The translations under genes and the position numbers were made by a program. This document shows positions 27,268 to 36,153 of a DNA stretch of 64,000 nucleotides, one piece after another; position 1 is the first letter of the stretch; every line of letters starts with the position of its first letter. Location: assembly GCA_965200525.1 (NCBI GenBank), contig OZ241368.1, positions 2,294,001-2,358,000 of the forward strand, written 5' to 3'. The DNA comes from JANNPJ01 sp965200525 (GTDB lineage: Bacteria > Actinomycetota > Actinomycetes > Actinomycetales > Kineosporiaceae). The notes under the pieces were generated by a model. It did not search any database. It saw only the letters and a program-made list of their open reading frames with translations, and was not told the DNA's origin.

Positions 27268-28617
27268 TCAGGCCCACAGCCCGCGCGAGCGGCGGGCCAG
27301 CTCGTGCCGGGCTGCGCGCAGGTCGACGCCGGTCAGCTCGCCGTCGGTGACCACGGCCTCACCCTGCACCAGAAGGTGCCGGACCTTGCGGTCGGGGCCG
27401 AGGGCGAGGGCGGCGACCGGGTCGGGGATGTCCTGGACGTCGTCCCCGGGCCAGATCGCGATGTCGGCCCGCTTACCCGGCTCGAGGGCGCCGATGTCGT
27501 CGCGGCCCAGACAGCGGGCGCCACCGCGGGTAGCCAGGTCGAGCGCGTCGGCCACGCCCATGCTGGCCGGCTCGCCGGTGCGCTGCCGGGAGGCGAACAG
27601 GGCCTGCCGGATCTCGGTGAACAGGCCGCCGGCCTCGTTGCTGGCCACGCCGTCGACCCCGAGGCCGACCGGCGCCCCGGCCGCAGTCAGGTCGCTGACC
27701 CGGCAGATGCCCGAGCCGAGCCGGGCGTTGCTCGACGGGCAGTGGGCGACCCCGGTGCCGGTCGCGCCGAGCAGGGCGATCTCGGCGTCGTCGAAGTGGA
27801 TGCCGTGGGCCAGCCAGACGTCGTCGGCGATCCAGCCGAACTGCTGCATCAGCTCGACCGGGCGGACCCCGTACCGAGCGAGGGTGTCGCGCTCCTCGTC
27901 GAGGGTCTCGGCCAGGTGGGTGTGCATCCGCAGGCCGAGCCGGCGGGCCAGCGCGGCCGACTCGGTCATCAGCCGCGGCGTGACCGTGAACGGCGAGCAG
28001 GGCGCGACCGTGACCACGATCCGCTCGCCGTCGTGCAGCCGGGCGTGCACCTGCTCGGTGCTGGCCAGGATCTTGTCGGTGTCCTCGACCACGCTGTCGG
28101 GCGGCAGGCCGCCGTCGGACTCGCCCAGGTCCATCGAGCCGCGGGCCAGGTGCAGCCGGACGCCGACCTGGCCGGCGGCGTCGGCCAGCCGGTCGAACAC
28201 GCTGTCGTCACCGCGGGGCACGATGTAGTGGTGGTCGGCCGCGGTGGTGCAGCCGCTCAGGGCCAGCTCGGACAGGCCGACCAGGGCGGCGGCGTGCACG
28301 TCGTCGGGGCCCAGCCGCGACCAGACCGGGTAGAGCGTGGTCAGCCAGCCGAACAGGTTGTCGTCGACGGCCCAGCCCCGCGTGGCCCACTGGTACAGGT
28401 GGTGGTGGGTGTTCACCAGGCCGGCGGTGACGATGTCGCCGTCCACCCGCAGGACGTCGTCACCGGGCTCGGGCTGGACCGAGCCGACCGCCTCGATCAA
28501 GCCGTCGCGGACCGCGATGTCGCCGGGCCAGCGGGCCCCGCGGATCACCAGCCGAGCTCCGCCCGAGGTGCCCGCGGCCCGCCCGACCCGCTGCGTGAGG
28601 GCGTCTGGACTGCTCAT
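27268..28617 (-). CDS. 8-oxoguanine deaminase-like amidohydrolase
   Basis: 449-residue member of the amidohydrolase superfamily (ATZ/TRZ, SsnA group). Metal ligands: VNTHHHLYQWATRGW (HxH), MHTHLAETLDEE, the His in WLAHGIHF and Asp in LGVDGVASNE; ACPSSNARLGSG-like VAHCPSSNARLGSG is typical of guanine/8-oxoguanine deaminases. It likely converts 8-oxoguanine or guanine to urate or xanthine; position as the first gene of an operon with xanthine dehydrogenase supports purine breakdown. The ATG at 28617 has GAGG five bases upstream; an in-frame ATG at 28653 gives 12 more residues. Confidence 0.83.
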   Translation of the reverse strand: MSSPDALTQRVGRAAGTSGGARLVIRGARWPGDIAVRDGLIEAVGSVQPEPGDDVLRVDGDIVTAGLVNTHHHLYQWATRGWAVDDNLFGWLTTLYPVWSRLGPDDVHAAALVGLSELALSGCTTAADHHYIVPRGDDSVFDRLADAAGQVGVRLHLARGSMDLGESDGGLPPDSVVEDTDKILASTEQVHARLHDGERIVVTVAPCSPFTVTPRLMTESAALARRLGLRMHTHLAETLDEERDTLARYGVRPVELMQQFGWIADDVWLAHGIHFDDAEIALLGATGTGVAHCPSSNARLGSGICRVSDLTAAGAPVGLGVDGVASNEAGGLFTEIRQALFASRQRTGEPASMGVADALDLATRGGARCLGRDDIGALEPGKRADIAIWPGDDVQDIPDPVAALALGPDRKVRHLLVQGEAVVTDGELTGVDLRAARHELARRSRGLWA

Positions 28618-28722
28618 GACCTCGACGCTAACTCTCGCCTGTTGCATCGACATGTCCTGACACGCACGCTCCGGCGACGGCCGATCTCGCGGCCGGGGCC
28701 CGGTCGTGGCACGCTACCGAGG

Positions 28723-29373
28723 GTGAAGATCACCCATCTGGGCCACTCCTGCGTGCTCGTCGAGACCGCCGGCGCCCGCATCCTGATCGACCCCGGAGCG
28801 TTCACGAAGGGGTTCGAGGAACTGACCGACCTGGACGCCGTGCTGATCACCCACCAGCACGCCGACCACCTGGACGTGGAGCGGCTGCCGCTGCTGCTGG
28901 AGGCGAACGAGTCGGCGACACTGCTGACCGAGCCCGAGACCGCGATCGAGCTGGACAAGGTCGGGATCCAGGCCGAGGCGCTGCACGCGGGCCACCAGGT
29001 GCCGGTGGGCGAGGCCCTGATCACCGGCGTCGGCGGCATCCACGCCGAGATCCACGCCGACATCCCGCTGATCGGCAACGTCGGCATGCTGCTCACCGCC
29101 GACGGCGAGCCGACCTTCTTCCACCCCGGCGACGCCTACGCCGGCGTCCCCGACGGGGTCGACGTGCTCGGCCTGCCGCTGAACGCCCCCTGGGCCAAGA
29201 TCGGCGAGACCGCCGACTTCGCCCGGGCGGTGCGGCCGGGCCGGTTGTTCCCGATCCACGATGCGCTGCTGCAGCCCGCCGGGCGGGGCTTCTACCTCAG
29301 CGTTCTCGGCCGGCTGCTGCCCGACGGCACCGAGGTCGTCGACCTGGCCGGAGCCGGGCCGACTGACTTCTGA
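28723..29373 (+). CDS. Metallo-beta-lactamase-fold hydrolase (UlaG-like)
   Basis: 216-residue protein. Opens MKITHLGHSCVLVETAGARILIDPG, the UlaG/Lactamase_B_3 start, and holds the metal motif THQHADHLD, a later FFHPGDAY and the final His in PIHDALLQPAGRGFY. Substrate unknown; UlaG itself is an ascorbate-6-phosphate lactonase, but many homologues have no assigned role. GTG 28723 lies 105 bases from the divergent deaminase start. Its stop is eight bases from that of the convergent GDSL gene with no obvious terminator. Confidence 0.88.
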   Translation: MKITHLGHSCVLVETAGARILIDPGAFTKGFEELTDLDAVLITHQHADHLDVERLPLLLEANESATLLTEPETAIELDKVGIQAEALHAGHQVPVGEALITGVGGIHAEIHADIPLIGNVGMLLTADGEPTFFHPGDAYAGVPDGVDVLGLPLNAPWAKIGETADFARAVRPGRLFPIHDALLQPAGRGFYLSVLGRLLPDGTEVVDLAGAGPTDF

Positions 29374-29381
29374 GCCGGCGG

Positions 29382-30581
29382 TCAGGTGAGGTAGACGGCC
29401 CAGTCGGGGAGCTTGGGCCGGCCGTGGCAGGCCACGTCGTGCCGGGTCAGGGTGGCCAGGGTGAGGCACTGGCCCAGCGCGAGCTGGCCGAAGTAGTTCG
29501 GGTGCAGTGACTCGTTGCTGTCGCCCTGGCCGGCCAGGTCGATGAACCGGATCCATTCGCTGGTGGCGCTGCGGGGTGAGCCGGTGGACTGCTCGGCCGC
29601 CGCGGCACACAGTTCGTGCCCCCGGAACGCGTCGGTCAGGTCGAGGAACTGGACGCCGCGGCTGTCGGCCACACCGGCGATGGCGTTCGAGAAAGCCGGC
29701 GCCAGGGAGTCGTGGGCCCAGGCCGAGTCGACGTCGAGCAGTGGGCACCCGCCGACCATGGCCCGCTGGTCGGGGGCGGTGCCGGAGTACCGGTTGCTGC
29801 CGGCGGCCGGGGTCGGGATCGGGTACGACTGCAGGATCAGCCGGTAGTCGCCGGTTCGGTAGCCGGCCGCGGTCATGGTGGCCCGGATGTCGTCCACGGT
29901 CGCACCGACGGCGGCGGCCACCTGCGGCAGCCGGGCCTCGACCCCGCCCTGCTGGGCCACGCTGCAGGGCGGGGTCGAGTACAGGTACGCGGCCACACAA
30001 CTGGACAGGATGTCGCCGAAGCCGAGGTCGTTGCCGCCGATCGAGAGCACGATCAGCTGCACCCGGTTGCTGCGGGCCACGGCGGCGAGCTGGTCGTCCT
30101 GCGGGGCCTCGCCCTTGAACGCGACGCCGCCGGCCGAGGCCCGCAGCACGTTCACCGTGCGAGCGCCGGAACAGGCCAGGTTGATCGACTTCTGGGTGAG
30201 CAGCCAGGCGCTCTCGATCTCGTTCACGTCGGAGCGGTGGCAGCCGTTGGCCGCGGTGTCGCCGTAGACCAGCGCGGGGTCGGTGGTGCCGGCCGGGTCG
30301 CCGGCAGTGGCGCGCCAGGCCCGGTCGGTGCCGAGCCGGCCGGGGTCGGCGGTGGTCGCGTTGCCCTTCCAGCGGCCGGCCTCGCCGGAGATGTAGCTGT
30401 CCCCGAGGCTGACCGTGGCGGTCGGCGCGTGGCTGAGCGCCACCGGGCCCGATTCCGCGAGCGCCGGAGCGGCCAGCCCCAGGCCGGCCAGGTTCAGGCC
30501 GGCCAGAGCCAAGCCGGTCGAGACGACGACGGCCGTCCCCCGCCGACTCCGATGCCCGAACCTGTGGATCCATCCGGACAT
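29382..30581 (-). CDS. Secreted SGNH/GDSL hydrolase
   Basis: 399-residue exported esterase/lipase-like protein. A Sec signal peptide (Arg-rich start, hydrophobic core, cut near APALAES, about residue 43) precedes block I VSLGDSYISGEAGRW with the nucleophilic Ser, block III LSIGGNDLGFG, and block V SNESLHPNYFGQ with the catalytic His. Cysteines (CHRS, CSGA, SSCVA, PPCS, CPL, ELC) are placed to form disulfides, usual in secreted actinobacterial SGNH enzymes. ATG 30581 has GGAGGAG at good spacing. Substrate unknown. Confidence 0.9.
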   Translation of the reverse strand: MSGWIHRFGHRSRRGTAVVVSTGLALAGLNLAGLGLAAPALAESGPVALSHAPTATVSLGDSYISGEAGRWKGNATTADPGRLGTDRAWRATAGDPAGTTDPALVYGDTAANGCHRSDVNEIESAWLLTQKSINLACSGARTVNVLRASAGGVAFKGEAPQDDQLAAVARSNRVQLIVLSIGGNDLGFGDILSSCVAAYLYSTPPCSVAQQGGVEARLPQVAAAVGATVDDIRATMTAAGYRTGDYRLILQSYPIPTPAAGSNRYSGTAPDQRAMVGGCPLLDVDSAWAHDSLAPAFSNAIAGVADSRGVQFLDLTDAFRGHELCAAAAEQSTGSPRSATSEWIRFIDLAGQGDSNESLHPNYFGQLALGQCLTLATLTRHDVACHGRPKLPDWAVYLT

Positions 30582-30781
30582 GCGGGTCTCCTCCAGCTCA
30601 ACGGCACTTCGACGGCCGGTGACCCGAACGGCGTCCGGGCCGACCTCGTGCTCACCGTGCCCCCCATGAGACCCGAAGACAAGCCCCTCATTCTGGGCAA
30701 TCCGACAACTGGCGGGAATTCGACGAGGGCTGGCTTTTCCGCCACTGGTGGCGCGATGTCGTCGAGCGCAGAATTCTGGCC

Positions 30782-30904
30782 ATGGACATCGTCGTGATTC
30801 TCTTCGTGTTGGCCGCCGTCATCGCTCTCGCCGTTCCGCTCGGCGCCGACAGCCGGAACCTCAGCGACAAGAGCTTCGCCCGGGACAGCCTCTGGTCCCG
30901 GTGA
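30782..30904 (+). CDS. Predicted 40-residue membrane peptide
   Basis: Short open frame MDIVVILFVLAAVIALAV... with one hydrophobic helix of about 19 residues followed by a charged tail (GADSRNLSDKSFARDS) ending LWSR. Composition (hydrophobic helix then polar C-terminus) is far from what a random GC-rich frame gives here. It lies in the 361-bp gap between the divergently read GDSL gene and the convergent purD. No strong ribosome site. Function unknown; could be a small regulatory or assembly factor (inference). Confidence 0.55.
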   Translation: MDIVVILFVLAAVIALAVPLGADSRNLSDKSFARDSLWSR

Positions 30905-30942
30905 CCCCTCCGATCGGCCGCGACCGGCGACCGGCGGCCGGC

Positions 30943-32253
30943 TCAGCGACGGACGGCGTCAGCCGGATCCGCGACCGGTTCCCCGACCGGTTCCCCGACC
31001 GGTTCCCCGGCCCGGGCCGCGATGTCCGAGCGGTAGTGACTGCCCGTCAACCGGATCGGGGCCAGGGCCGCGTAGGCCGCCGCCCGGGCCGACCGCAGGT
31101 CCGGCCCGGTTCCGACCACCGAGAGCACCCGGCCGCCGGCGCTGTACAGCGAGCCGTCGGCGTCCTGCCGGGTGCCCGCGTGCAGCACCCAGCTCTGCGG
31201 CGAACCGCTCTCGATCCCGGTGATCACGTCGCCGGCGCGCGGTGAGCCCGGATAGCCGGCCGAGGCCAGCACCACCGTGACCGCAGCCAGGTCGAGCCAT
31301 TCCAGCTCGGGCCGATCGGCCAGGTCGCCGGTCGCCACCGCCATCAACAAGCCGGCCAGAGGCGTGGCCAGCCGGGCCAGCACGACCTGGGTCTCTGGGT
31401 CGCCGAACCGGGCGTTGAACTCGATCACCCGGACCCCCTTGCCGGTCAGGGCCAGCCCGCAGTACAGCACTCCGGCGAACGGCGTTCCCCGCCGGGCCAT
31501 CTCGTCGACGGTCGGCTGCGCGACCAGCCGGACCACGTCGTCCACGAGCTCGGCCGGAGCCCACGGCAACGGCGAATAGGCGCCCATGCCACCGGTGTTC
31601 GGGCCGGCGTCGCCGTCCCCGACCCGCTTGAAGTCCTGAGCCGGGGCCAGCGGGACCACACTCACCCCGTCGGTCAGGCAGAACAGCGACACCTCGGGCC
31701 CGTCGAGGTACTCCTCGACCACCACCGTGCCCCCCTCGCGCTCGAAGCACCCGGCCGCGTGGGCCAGGGCCTCGTCCCGGTCGGAGGTCACGATCACGCC
31801 CTTGCCCGCGGCCAGCCCGTCGTCCTTGACCACGTAGGGCGGTCCGAACTCGGCCAGCGCGGTGGCGACGTCCGCGCCGGTGCGGCACAGCCGCGAGTCA
31901 CCGGTGGGCACCCCGGCCGCGGCCATCACGTCCTTGGCGAAGGCCTTGCTGCCCTCGAGCCGGGCCGCGGCCGCCGACGGACCGAAGCAGGCGATCCCGG
32001 CCGCACGCACGGCGTCGGCCACCCCGGCGACCAGTGGGGCCTCCGGACCGACCACGACCAGGTCGACCCCGAGCCGGGTGGCCAGCGCCGCCACCTGTTC
32101 CGGATCGGCGGCCGACACCCGGTGACAGGGGGCCAGGTCGGCGATGCCCGGGTTGCCCGGCGCGGCGTGCACCTGCGTCACCGCCGGATCGGCGGCCAGT
32201 GAGCGGACCAGAGCGTGTTCGCGGGCACCGGTCCCGATGACAAGAAGCTTCAC
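30943..32253 (-). CDS. purD: Phosphoribosylamine-glycine ligase (PurD)
   Basis: Second step of purine synthesis: joins phosphoribosylamine and glycine with ATP to give GAR. 436 residues, ATP-grasp: VIGTGAREHALVRSL at the start, LVVVGPEAPLVAGVADAVR, PYVVKDDGLAAGKGVIV, VVEEYLDGPEVSLF and VIEFNARFGDPETQ. The C-terminus ends with three GEPV repeats coded by perfect 12-bp DNA repeats (30973-31008), an extension beyond the family core. ATG 32253. Monocistronic between the small membrane peptide and a divergent lipoprotein gene. Confidence 0.96.
   Translation of the reverse strand: MKLLVIGTGAREHALVRSLAADPAVTQVHAAPGNPGIADLAPCHRVSAADPEQVAALATRLGVDLVVVGPEAPLVAGVADAVRAAGIACFGPSAAAARLEGSKAFAKDVMAAAGVPTGDSRLCRTGADVATALAEFGPPYVVKDDGLAAGKGVIVTSDRDEALAHAAGCFEREGGTVVVEEYLDGPEVSLFCLTDGVSVVPLAPAQDFKRVGDGDAGPNTGGMGAYSPLPWAPAELVDDVVRLVAQPTVDEMARRGTPFAGVLYCGLALTGKGVRVIEFNARFGDPETQVVLARLATPLAGLLMAVATGDLADRPELEWLDLAAVTVVLASAGYPGSPRAGDVITGIESGSPQSWVLHAGTRQDADGSLYSAGGRVLSVVGTGPDLRSARAAAYAALAPIRLTGSHYRSDIAARAGEPVGEPVGEPVADPADAVRR
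30973..31008. repeat. 12-bp tandem repeat at the 3' end of purD
   Basis: Three exact copies of gaccggttcccc, which on the minus strand encode GEPV three times in the PurD tail. In-frame unit length means copy-number changes would not break the gene. Confidence 0.9.
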
Positions 32254-32422
32254 GGCAAGCGAGCCTAGATCAGACCCGGCCGCCGCCCGGCCCGGCGTCC
32301 CCCGGCGGGCAACCCCGGCAATGAGGTCACCTCGACGGCGATCCCTGTTTACAGTGACTTCGTCCAGGGAGTATCCCGCCCGACCTCAGGCCATCACCCG
32401 GGGGTGGCAGAACGGATCGGCG

Positions 32423-33235
32423 ATGTCTCGTGTCACCACGGCCGTTGTGCTGTTCACCGGCCTGGCCCTCACCGCCGGCTGCGCCCAGCCTCCGCTGATC
32501 AAGGGGGCCGCGAGCACCGGGCCGGGCGTCGGCTCGACGCCGACCTCGACCGCGACGACCCCGGCGCCGAACCCGTCGGCGTCCCTGCTCGACGGCGAGA
32601 GCGCCCTGCAGATCTGGACCGAGGCCCAGACCGCGGCCCGGGCCGCCAAGACCGTCCACGTGGTGGCCAGGATGGCCGACGGCAAGGACAAGCTCTCGGT
32701 CGACCTGGGCCTGGCTCACGGCGGGGACGTCGGCGGCACGATCGCCCTGAACGGCCAGCGGATGACCCTGGAACGCCACAACGGGGTGACCTACCTGAAG
32801 ACCGGGCCCGGCTTCTGGCAGGTCTTCTACGCCGGCAACGTTCCGGCCCAGAAGTTCACCAACCACTGGGTTCGCTGGACCAAGGACGACCGGTCGCTGA
32901 AAGGCATCATCGAACTGCTCGACATGGACTACTGGGTCAAGAACTCGACCGTCGGCCTGAACAAGAAGACCCGCAAGAACCTCCGGGTGATCGCGGGCAA
33001 GGAGATCGGCGGCGAGCAGACCGTCGGCCTGGCCGACCACGCGGTCGGCCAGGACACGGCGTCCACCGGGACGATGTACGTCTCGATCGCCAGCGGCCTA
33101 CCGATGACCCTGCTGGTGGGCACCGACAGCAGTCAGTACCTCAAGTACCGGGACTGGAATGCCGGGGTCGACTTCGAGGCCCCGCAGGAGTCGTACGACC
33201 TCGACCCCTACCTGGCCGGGCCGGCCACCAGCTGA
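32423..33235 (+). CDS. Lipoprotein, LppX/LprG-like
   Basis: 270-residue exported lipoprotein. Signal peptide ending in lipobox TAGC (Cys20), then a Ser/Thr/Pro linker (about 25-50), then a beta-rich domain with SALQIWTEAQTAARAAKTVHVVARM and VDLGLAHGGDVGGTIALNG, the pattern of the mycobacterial LppX/LprG/LprA group that carries lipids in a hydrophobic cavity. In this genome a DUF-level assignment is safer than lipid transport. ATG 32423; 169 bases from divergent purD. A possible -35 TTTACA lies at 32347. Confidence 0.75.
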   Translation: MSRVTTAVVLFTGLALTAGCAQPPLIKGAASTGPGVGSTPTSTATTPAPNPSASLLDGESALQIWTEAQTAARAAKTVHVVARMADGKDKLSVDLGLAHGGDVGGTIALNGQRMTLERHNGVTYLKTGPGFWQVFYAGNVPAQKFTNHWVRWTKDDRSLKGIIELLDMDYWVKNSTVGLNKKTRKNLRVIAGKEIGGEQTVGLADHAVGQDTASTGTMYVSIASGLPMTLLVGTDSSQYLKYRDWNAGVDFEAPQESYDLDPYLAGPATS

Positions 33236-33249
33236 CTCGACTCCACCGC

Positions 33250-34710
33250 TCAGAGGTCGGCGGCGACCTGGTCGATGGCCTCCTCGAGCAGGGCCAGCCC
33301 GTAACGGGCCTCCTCGTCGGTGATGTTCAGCGCCGGGACGACGTGGGTGCGGCTGCCGTTGATGAAGGGCAGCAGGCCCCGCTCGCGGCAGGCGGCGGCC
33401 AGCGCGGCCATCGGCGCGTTGGCCGGGCCGGCGGCCCCGGCCGGCACCAGCGGCTCGCGGGTCTGCCGGTCGCGGACCAACTCGACCGCCCAGAACGCGC
33501 CGACCCCGCGCACCTCGCCCACGATGGGGCTGCGCTCGGCCAGGGCCTTCAGCCCCGGACCGAACACCTCGCGGCCCAGCCGGTCGGCGTTCTCGATCAG
33601 CTTCTCGTCGGCCAGGACGCCGATGTTGGCCACCGCCGCCGCCGTGGCCAGCGGGTGGCCGGAGTAGGTCAGCCCGCCCGGGAAGGCCCGGTTCTTGAAC
33701 GTGGCGGCGATCGCCTCGCTGATGATCACGCCCCCCAGCGGCACGTAGCCGCTGTTCACACCCTTGGCGAAGGTGATCAGGTCGGGCGCCGCGTAAGCGC
33801 CGGCGGCGGGCACCCACTCGCCGTCCGCACCGGGGGCCTCGTTGGCCAGCTCGGCCCCGAACCAGCGGCCGCAGCGGCCGAAGCCGGACATCGTCTCGTC
33901 GGCGATCCAGAGGATGCCGAACCGGTCGCACAGCTCCCGGACGCCGCGCAGGTAGCCCGGCGGCGGGACCATGATCCCGGCCGTGCCCGGCACCGATTCG
34001 AGCACGATCGCGGCGATCGTGGTCGGGCCCTCCAGCAGGATGGTCTGCTCCAGGTGCTCCAGCGCCCGCTCGCACTCCTCCTGCTCGGTGGAGGCGTGGA
34101 ACGCCGTCCGGTACAGGAACGGCCCGAACGTGTGGACGACGCCCTCGGCGCCGTAGTCGTTGGGCCAGCGCCGGGGGTCGCCGGTGAGGTTGATCGCCGT
34201 GGTGGTGTTGCCGTGGTAGCTGCGGTAGCGGCTGATCACCTTGCGCCGGCCGGTGTGCAGCCGGGCCATCCGGACCGCGTTCTCGATCGCGTCGGCGCCG
34301 CCGTTGGTGAAGAACACCTGGCGGAAGGCGTCGCCCGGGGCCCGCTCGACGATCAGCCGGGCCGCCTCCGACCGCTGGTCGTTGACGTGCTGGGGCGCGA
34401 CCGTGGCCAGCTTGGCCGCCTGCTCGGCGACCGCGGCGACCACCTTCGGGTGGCCGATCCCGATGTTGGTGTAGACCAGCTGGGCCGAGAAGTCGAGGTA
34501 GGGCGTGCCCGCGCCGTCCCAGACCCAGGAGCCCTGGGCGCCGTCGATGACGAACGGCTTGCGCCCCTCCTGGGCCAGCCAGGAGTGGAACACGTACTCG
34601 AGGTCCAGGTCGTAGGCCTGCTGTGACCGGGCCGCACGCTCCGGATCGACCGGCGGCACGGGAGCTGAGGCGGGCAGCGGGGGGCGCGAGGCGGGAGGCG
34701 TGCTGGTCAT
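33250..34710 (-). CDS. Class III PLP-dependent aminotransferase
   Basis: 486-residue omega-aminotransferase. PLP signatures: FFTNGGADAIENAVRMARL, ISRYRSYHGNTTTA (aromatic/His stacking), ESVPGTAGIMVPP, LWIADETMSGFGRCGRWF with the Asp binding the pyridine nitrogen, and FAKGVNSGYVPLGG with the Schiff-base Lys. Closest in style to taurine-pyruvate or beta-alanine-pyruvate aminotransferases. An N-terminal Pro-rich extension of about 20 residues precedes the domain. It could act on diamines or omega-amino acids; with PotABCD and the aminobutyraldehyde dehydrogenase elsewhere in the window a polyamine role is possible but unproven. Confidence 0.88.
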   Translation of the reverse strand: MTSTPPASRPPLPASAPVPPVDPERAARSQQAYDLDLEYVFHSWLAQEGRKPFVIDGAQGSWVWDGAGTPYLDFSAQLVYTNIGIGHPKVVAAVAEQAAKLATVAPQHVNDQRSEAARLIVERAPGDAFRQVFFTNGGADAIENAVRMARLHTGRRKVISRYRSYHGNTTTAINLTGDPRRWPNDYGAEGVVHTFGPFLYRTAFHASTEQEECERALEHLEQTILLEGPTTIAAIVLESVPGTAGIMVPPPGYLRGVRELCDRFGILWIADETMSGFGRCGRWFGAELANEAPGADGEWVPAAGAYAAPDLITFAKGVNSGYVPLGGVIISEAIAATFKNRAFPGGLTYSGHPLATAAAVANIGVLADEKLIENADRLGREVFGPGLKALAERSPIVGEVRGVGAFWAVELVRDRQTREPLVPAGAAGPANAPMAALAAACRERGLLPFINGSRTHVVPALNITDEEARYGLALLEEAIDQVAADL

Positions 34711-34747
34711 GGTGGCAGCCTACGGTGCCCTCCAGGAGACTGGGCCG

Positions 34748-35854
34748 ATGAGTCGGCAGATGAGTCGTCGGACGGCGGTCTCGGCCTGGGCCGAGAGCAC
34801 CCGGGCCCGATTGCGCTCGACCAGCTGGTCGATCGGCCAGTGCGCCGTCGGCGCCGTCCTGGCCTGGCTGATCGCGACCTCGTTACTGGACCACCCCCGG
34901 CCGTTCTTCGCCCCGGTGGCGGCCGTGGTCTGCCTCGGCGTCTCGCACTCGTACCGGTTGCGCCGGGTGGCCGAGCTGGGCCTCGGGGTGACCATCGGGG
35001 TCGGGATCGCTGATCTGCTGGTCCGGGAGATCGGCAACGGCTGGTGGCAGATCGGCCTGGTGGTGGTGCTGGCCATGAGCACGGCTCAGCTGTTCGGCGG
35101 CGGCAGCCTGGTCACGGCTCAGTCAGCGGTTCAGGCGATCTTCCTGGTGGCGCTGCCGCAGACCCCGAACGGCGGGCTCTACCGCTGGGAGGACGCGCTG
35201 GTCGGCGGCAGTTGTGCCCTGCTGGTGGCGGCCACGCTGCCCGGCGATCCGTCCCGGACGGTCCGGCCCCAGGCCCAGTTGCTGATCTCGGAGCTGGCCG
35301 GGGTGATCGCCGATGCCGCGGCCGCCCTCCGGATCGGGGACGCCGAACTGGCCGACGCCGCCCTCGAACGGGCCCGGGGCACCCAGGTCGACGTCGAGCG
35401 CTGGACCGAGGCCCTGAGGGGCGGGGAGGAGATCAGCCGGATCTCACCGCTGCGCCGCCGCCGCCGGGACGACCTGAGCCGGTACCGGCTGGCCCTGGTC
35501 GGGGTGGACCGGGCGGCCCGGAACATCCGGGTGGCGATCCGCCGGATCGCCGCCGTCCTCGATCACGGCCGGCAGTTGCCGGCGTCGCTGGCCGGGGTGC
35601 TCGACGAGCTGTCGGCCACGCTGCACACCCTGGAGAACGAGGTGGGCGGCGATCCGAGCCTGGGCCGGGCCCGGGGCGGGTTGACCGCGCTGGCGACCCG
35701 CCTCGACCCGCAGGCCCTGGGCGCCCACACGATGTCGGAGCTGGTGGTGGTCGGTCAGGTGCGCTCGGCCGTGGTCGACCTGCTCGGGGCGACCGGGATG
35801 GACGTGGCCAACGCCCGGGAGCTGCTGCCCGGGTCGACACCGACCTCGATGTGA
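34748..35854 (+). CDS. FUSC/aromatic-acid-exporter-like membrane protein
   Basis: 368-residue protein with four to six hydrophobic helices in residues about 30-170 (VGAVLAWLIATSLL, FFAPVAAVVCLGVSHS, IGLVVVLAMSTAQLFGG) and a long hydrophilic, helical C-terminal half rich in Arg and Ala, the layout of FUSC/ArAE (DUF939) proteins such as YdhK/AaeB-type exporters. Start ATG 34748 follows CAGGAG; an upstream in-frame start at 34700 would overlap the aminotransferase start. Substrate unknown. A strong hairpin follows the stop. Confidence 0.8.
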   Translation: MSRQMSRRTAVSAWAESTRARLRSTSWSIGQCAVGAVLAWLIATSLLDHPRPFFAPVAAVVCLGVSHSYRLRRVAELGLGVTIGVGIADLLVREIGNGWWQIGLVVVLAMSTAQLFGGGSLVTAQSAVQAIFLVALPQTPNGGLYRWEDALVGGSCALLVAATLPGDPSRTVRPQAQLLISELAGVIADAAAALRIGDAELADAALERARGTQVDVERWTEALRGGEEISRISPLRRRRRDDLSRYRLALVGVDRAARNIRVAIRRIAAVLDHGRQLPASLAGVLDELSATLHTLENEVGGDPSLGRARGGLTALATRLDPQALGAHTMSELVVVGQVRSAVVDLLGATGMDVANARELLPGSTPTSM

Positions 35855-35869
35855 TCACGCTTGCACGGT

Positions 35870-35905
35870 GATCAGGCCCGGCGCGTTGTCGAGCCGGGCC
35901 TGATC
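35870..35905. terminator. Bidirectional terminator hairpin
   Basis: GATCAGGCCCGGC (35870-35882) and GCCGGGCCTGATC (35893-35905) are perfect 13-bp arms with a 10-base loop, between the convergent FUSC and antitoxin-like genes. Confidence 0.75.
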
Positions 35906-35926
35906 CACGTGAAACGGGTGTTTCGG

Positions 35927-36112
35927 TCAGCCGATCGCGTCGTCGGCCTTCTCCTGCAGACCGTCGATCTGCTTGACGTGCTTGCCGTGCGTGACCTGGT
36001 CCGCGGCGTCGCCACCACGGTCGATCGCCTGGTCACTGATCTTCTCGACCTGGTCGGGGTGGTCGGCGGCGAGGTCCTTGGCCTTGCCCACGAGATCGTC
36101 GAACGCGCCCAT
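35927..36112 (-). CDS. MT0933-like antitoxin family protein
   Basis: 61-residue acidic, helical protein: AFDDLVGKAKDLAADHPDQVEKISDQAIDRGGD and HVKQIDGLQEKADDAIG. This matches the MT0933/Rv0909 antitoxin family, whose M. tuberculosis member pairs with the SRPBCC-fold toxin Rv0910. Here no SRPBCC gene is adjacent, so it may be an orphan or have a non-antitoxin role. ATG 36112 has AAGGAGACC upstream, an ideal ribosome site. Separated from moeA by 41 bases on the same strand. Confidence 0.75.
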   Translation of the reverse strand: MGAFDDLVGKAKDLAADHPDQVEKISDQAIDRGGDAADQVTHGKHVKQIDGLQEKADDAIG

Positions 36113-36153
36113 TCAGGTCTCCTTGCTAGAAGTCGGTAGAAGTAACCGGACGG

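Noticed and set aside
35927..36112. CsbD-like stress protein
   Set aside because: Length and composition are similar, but the DHPDQVEKISDQAID and HGKHVKQID patterns fit the MT0933 antitoxin family better.
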